Shown here: in pieces, positions 4,901 to 5,423 of the stretch
Position numbering within the stretch: position 1 is the first letter of the stretch
How the letters are laid out: each line of letters opens with the position of its first letter
Assembly (NCBI GenBank): GCA_030838305.1
Contig: JAUTWY010000596.1
Location: forward strand, 1-5,423
Length of the DNA: 5,423 nucleotides
From: Acidobacteriaceae bacterium
GTDB taxonomy: Bacteria > Acidobacteriota > Terriglobia > Terriglobales > Acidobacteriaceae
Direction: 5' to 3'
Notes under the pieces: generated by a model
Databases searched by the model: none
Told to the model about the DNA's origin: nothing
What the model saw: only the letters and a program-made list of their open reading frames with translations
Translations under genes and position numbers: made by a program

Positions 4901-5423
4901 ATGAGCGCCAAGAGCAAGATCAACATCCTCATGGTCGACGATGAGCCGGGTAAGCTGCTCAGTTATGAGGTCATTCTCGGTGAGCTGGGGGAAAACCTAA
5001 TCAAGGCTAATTCCGGCAGAGAAGCGCTGGAACTTTTGTTGAAGACTGATGTGGCCGTCGTCCTGATGGATGTGTGTATGCCGGAAATGGATGGGTTTGA
5101 ATTGGCGGATGTGATCCGCCAACATCCTCGCTTTCAGCAAATCCCAATCATCTTTATCTCAGCGTTGCTGCTGAGCGATCTCGACCGACTCAAGGGCTAC
5201 AAGGCAGGAGCGGTCGATTACATTTCCGTACCGGTTGCTCCCGAATTGTTGCGGGCCAAGGTTTCAGTGTTTGCCGAATTGCATCGCCGGGCGCAACAGT
5301 TAGAAGCCCTGAATGGAGAACTCCGCCGCCTCTCCAGCAAACTTATCGCAATGCAAGATCAGGAACATCGGCGCATTGCCCGTGAATTGCACGATAGCTT
5401 AGGCCAGGAACTCATAGCGGCAA
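4901..5423 (+). CDS. Receiver domain-HisKA_3 sensor histidine kinase hybrid, N-terminal part
   Basis: Partial gene, open at the window end, 174 residues visible. Residues 1-125 are a CheY-like receiver: acidic pocket Asp13-Asp14 in ILMVDDEPG, phosphoacceptor Asp57 in LMDVCMPEMDGFE, Ser87 in IFISAL. A short coiled-coil-like linker (126-150) leads into the dimerisation and phosphotransfer segment QEHRRIARELHDSLGQEL (154-171), with the phosphorylatable His164 typical of the HisKA_3 (NarX/DesK/LiaS) class. The HATPase domain would follow outside the window. The conserved receiver lysine before the proline is replaced: DYISVPV has Val110 where Lys is usual. The protein is probably cytoplasmic since no membrane segment is seen. 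Kinases of this class usually pair with a NarL/FixJ-type regulator carrying a LuxR-like DNA-binding domain, which might be encoded downstream. The start is supported by the ribosome binding region at 4886-4899. Confidence 0.95.
   Translation, partial: MSAKSKINILMVDDEPGKLLSYEVILGELGENLIKANSGREALELLLKTDVAVVLMDVCMPEMDGFELADVIRQHPRFQQIPIIFISALLLSDLDRLKGYKAGAVDYISVPVAPELLRAKVSVFAELHRRAQQLEALNGELRRLSSKLIAMQDQEHRRIARELHDSLGQELIAA

Noticed and set aside
4455..4932. Minus-strand frames of 111 and 119 codons
   Set aside because: They are antisense to the small helical protein and, in one case, cross the start of the kinase gene; both are Ser/Arg/Cys-rich with no domain.

Overview
The window looks like chromosomal DNA from a diderm bacterium, most probably an Acidobacteriota (Terriglobia-type soil lineage). 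This is inferred from the gene families (M61 peptidase with PDZ domain, LpxD, zinc-ribbon RDD protein, a small helical protein next to a receiver/HisKA_3 kinase) and from GC-rich short repeats between genes. No RNA gene, CRISPR array, transposase or phage gene was found.

Layout. (1) Positions 1-1499, plus strand: the C-terminal part of an M61-family glycyl-aminopeptidase-like protease with a PDZ domain, then, after 14 bases, a PlsC-like acyltransferase. They are probably co-transcribed. (2) Positions 1522-2526, minus strand, convergent with that pair: lpxD, the third acylation-stage enzyme of lipid A synthesis, here without its usual lpxA/fabZ/bamA neighbours. (3) Positions 2527-3078: the divergent spacer and a short plus-strand ORF with a strong ribosome binding site and a signal peptide; its C-terminal third is encoded by a repeat. 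(4) Positions 3051-3872, minus strand: an RDD-family membrane protein with an N-terminal zinc ribbon. (5) Positions 3873-4560: about 690 bases without a convincing gene but with several short repeats and hairpins. (6) Positions 4561-4743: a small 60-residue helical protein. (7) Positions 4901-5423: the start of a receiver-histidine kinase hybrid that runs off the window.

The acyltransferase and LpxD both serve membrane lipid or envelope synthesis, but they are convergent and so not one operon. The 60-residue protein may belong with the kinase downstream. The most unusual structure is a roughly 43-bp imperfect direct repeat (2995-3037 and 4014-4056) that brackets the RDD gene. Copy one lies inside the short secreted-protein ORF, which suggests that repeat-associated rearrangement truncated that gene. 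I see no clear evidence of a new multi-gene system; the repeats and the small proteins are the parts that deserve follow-up.
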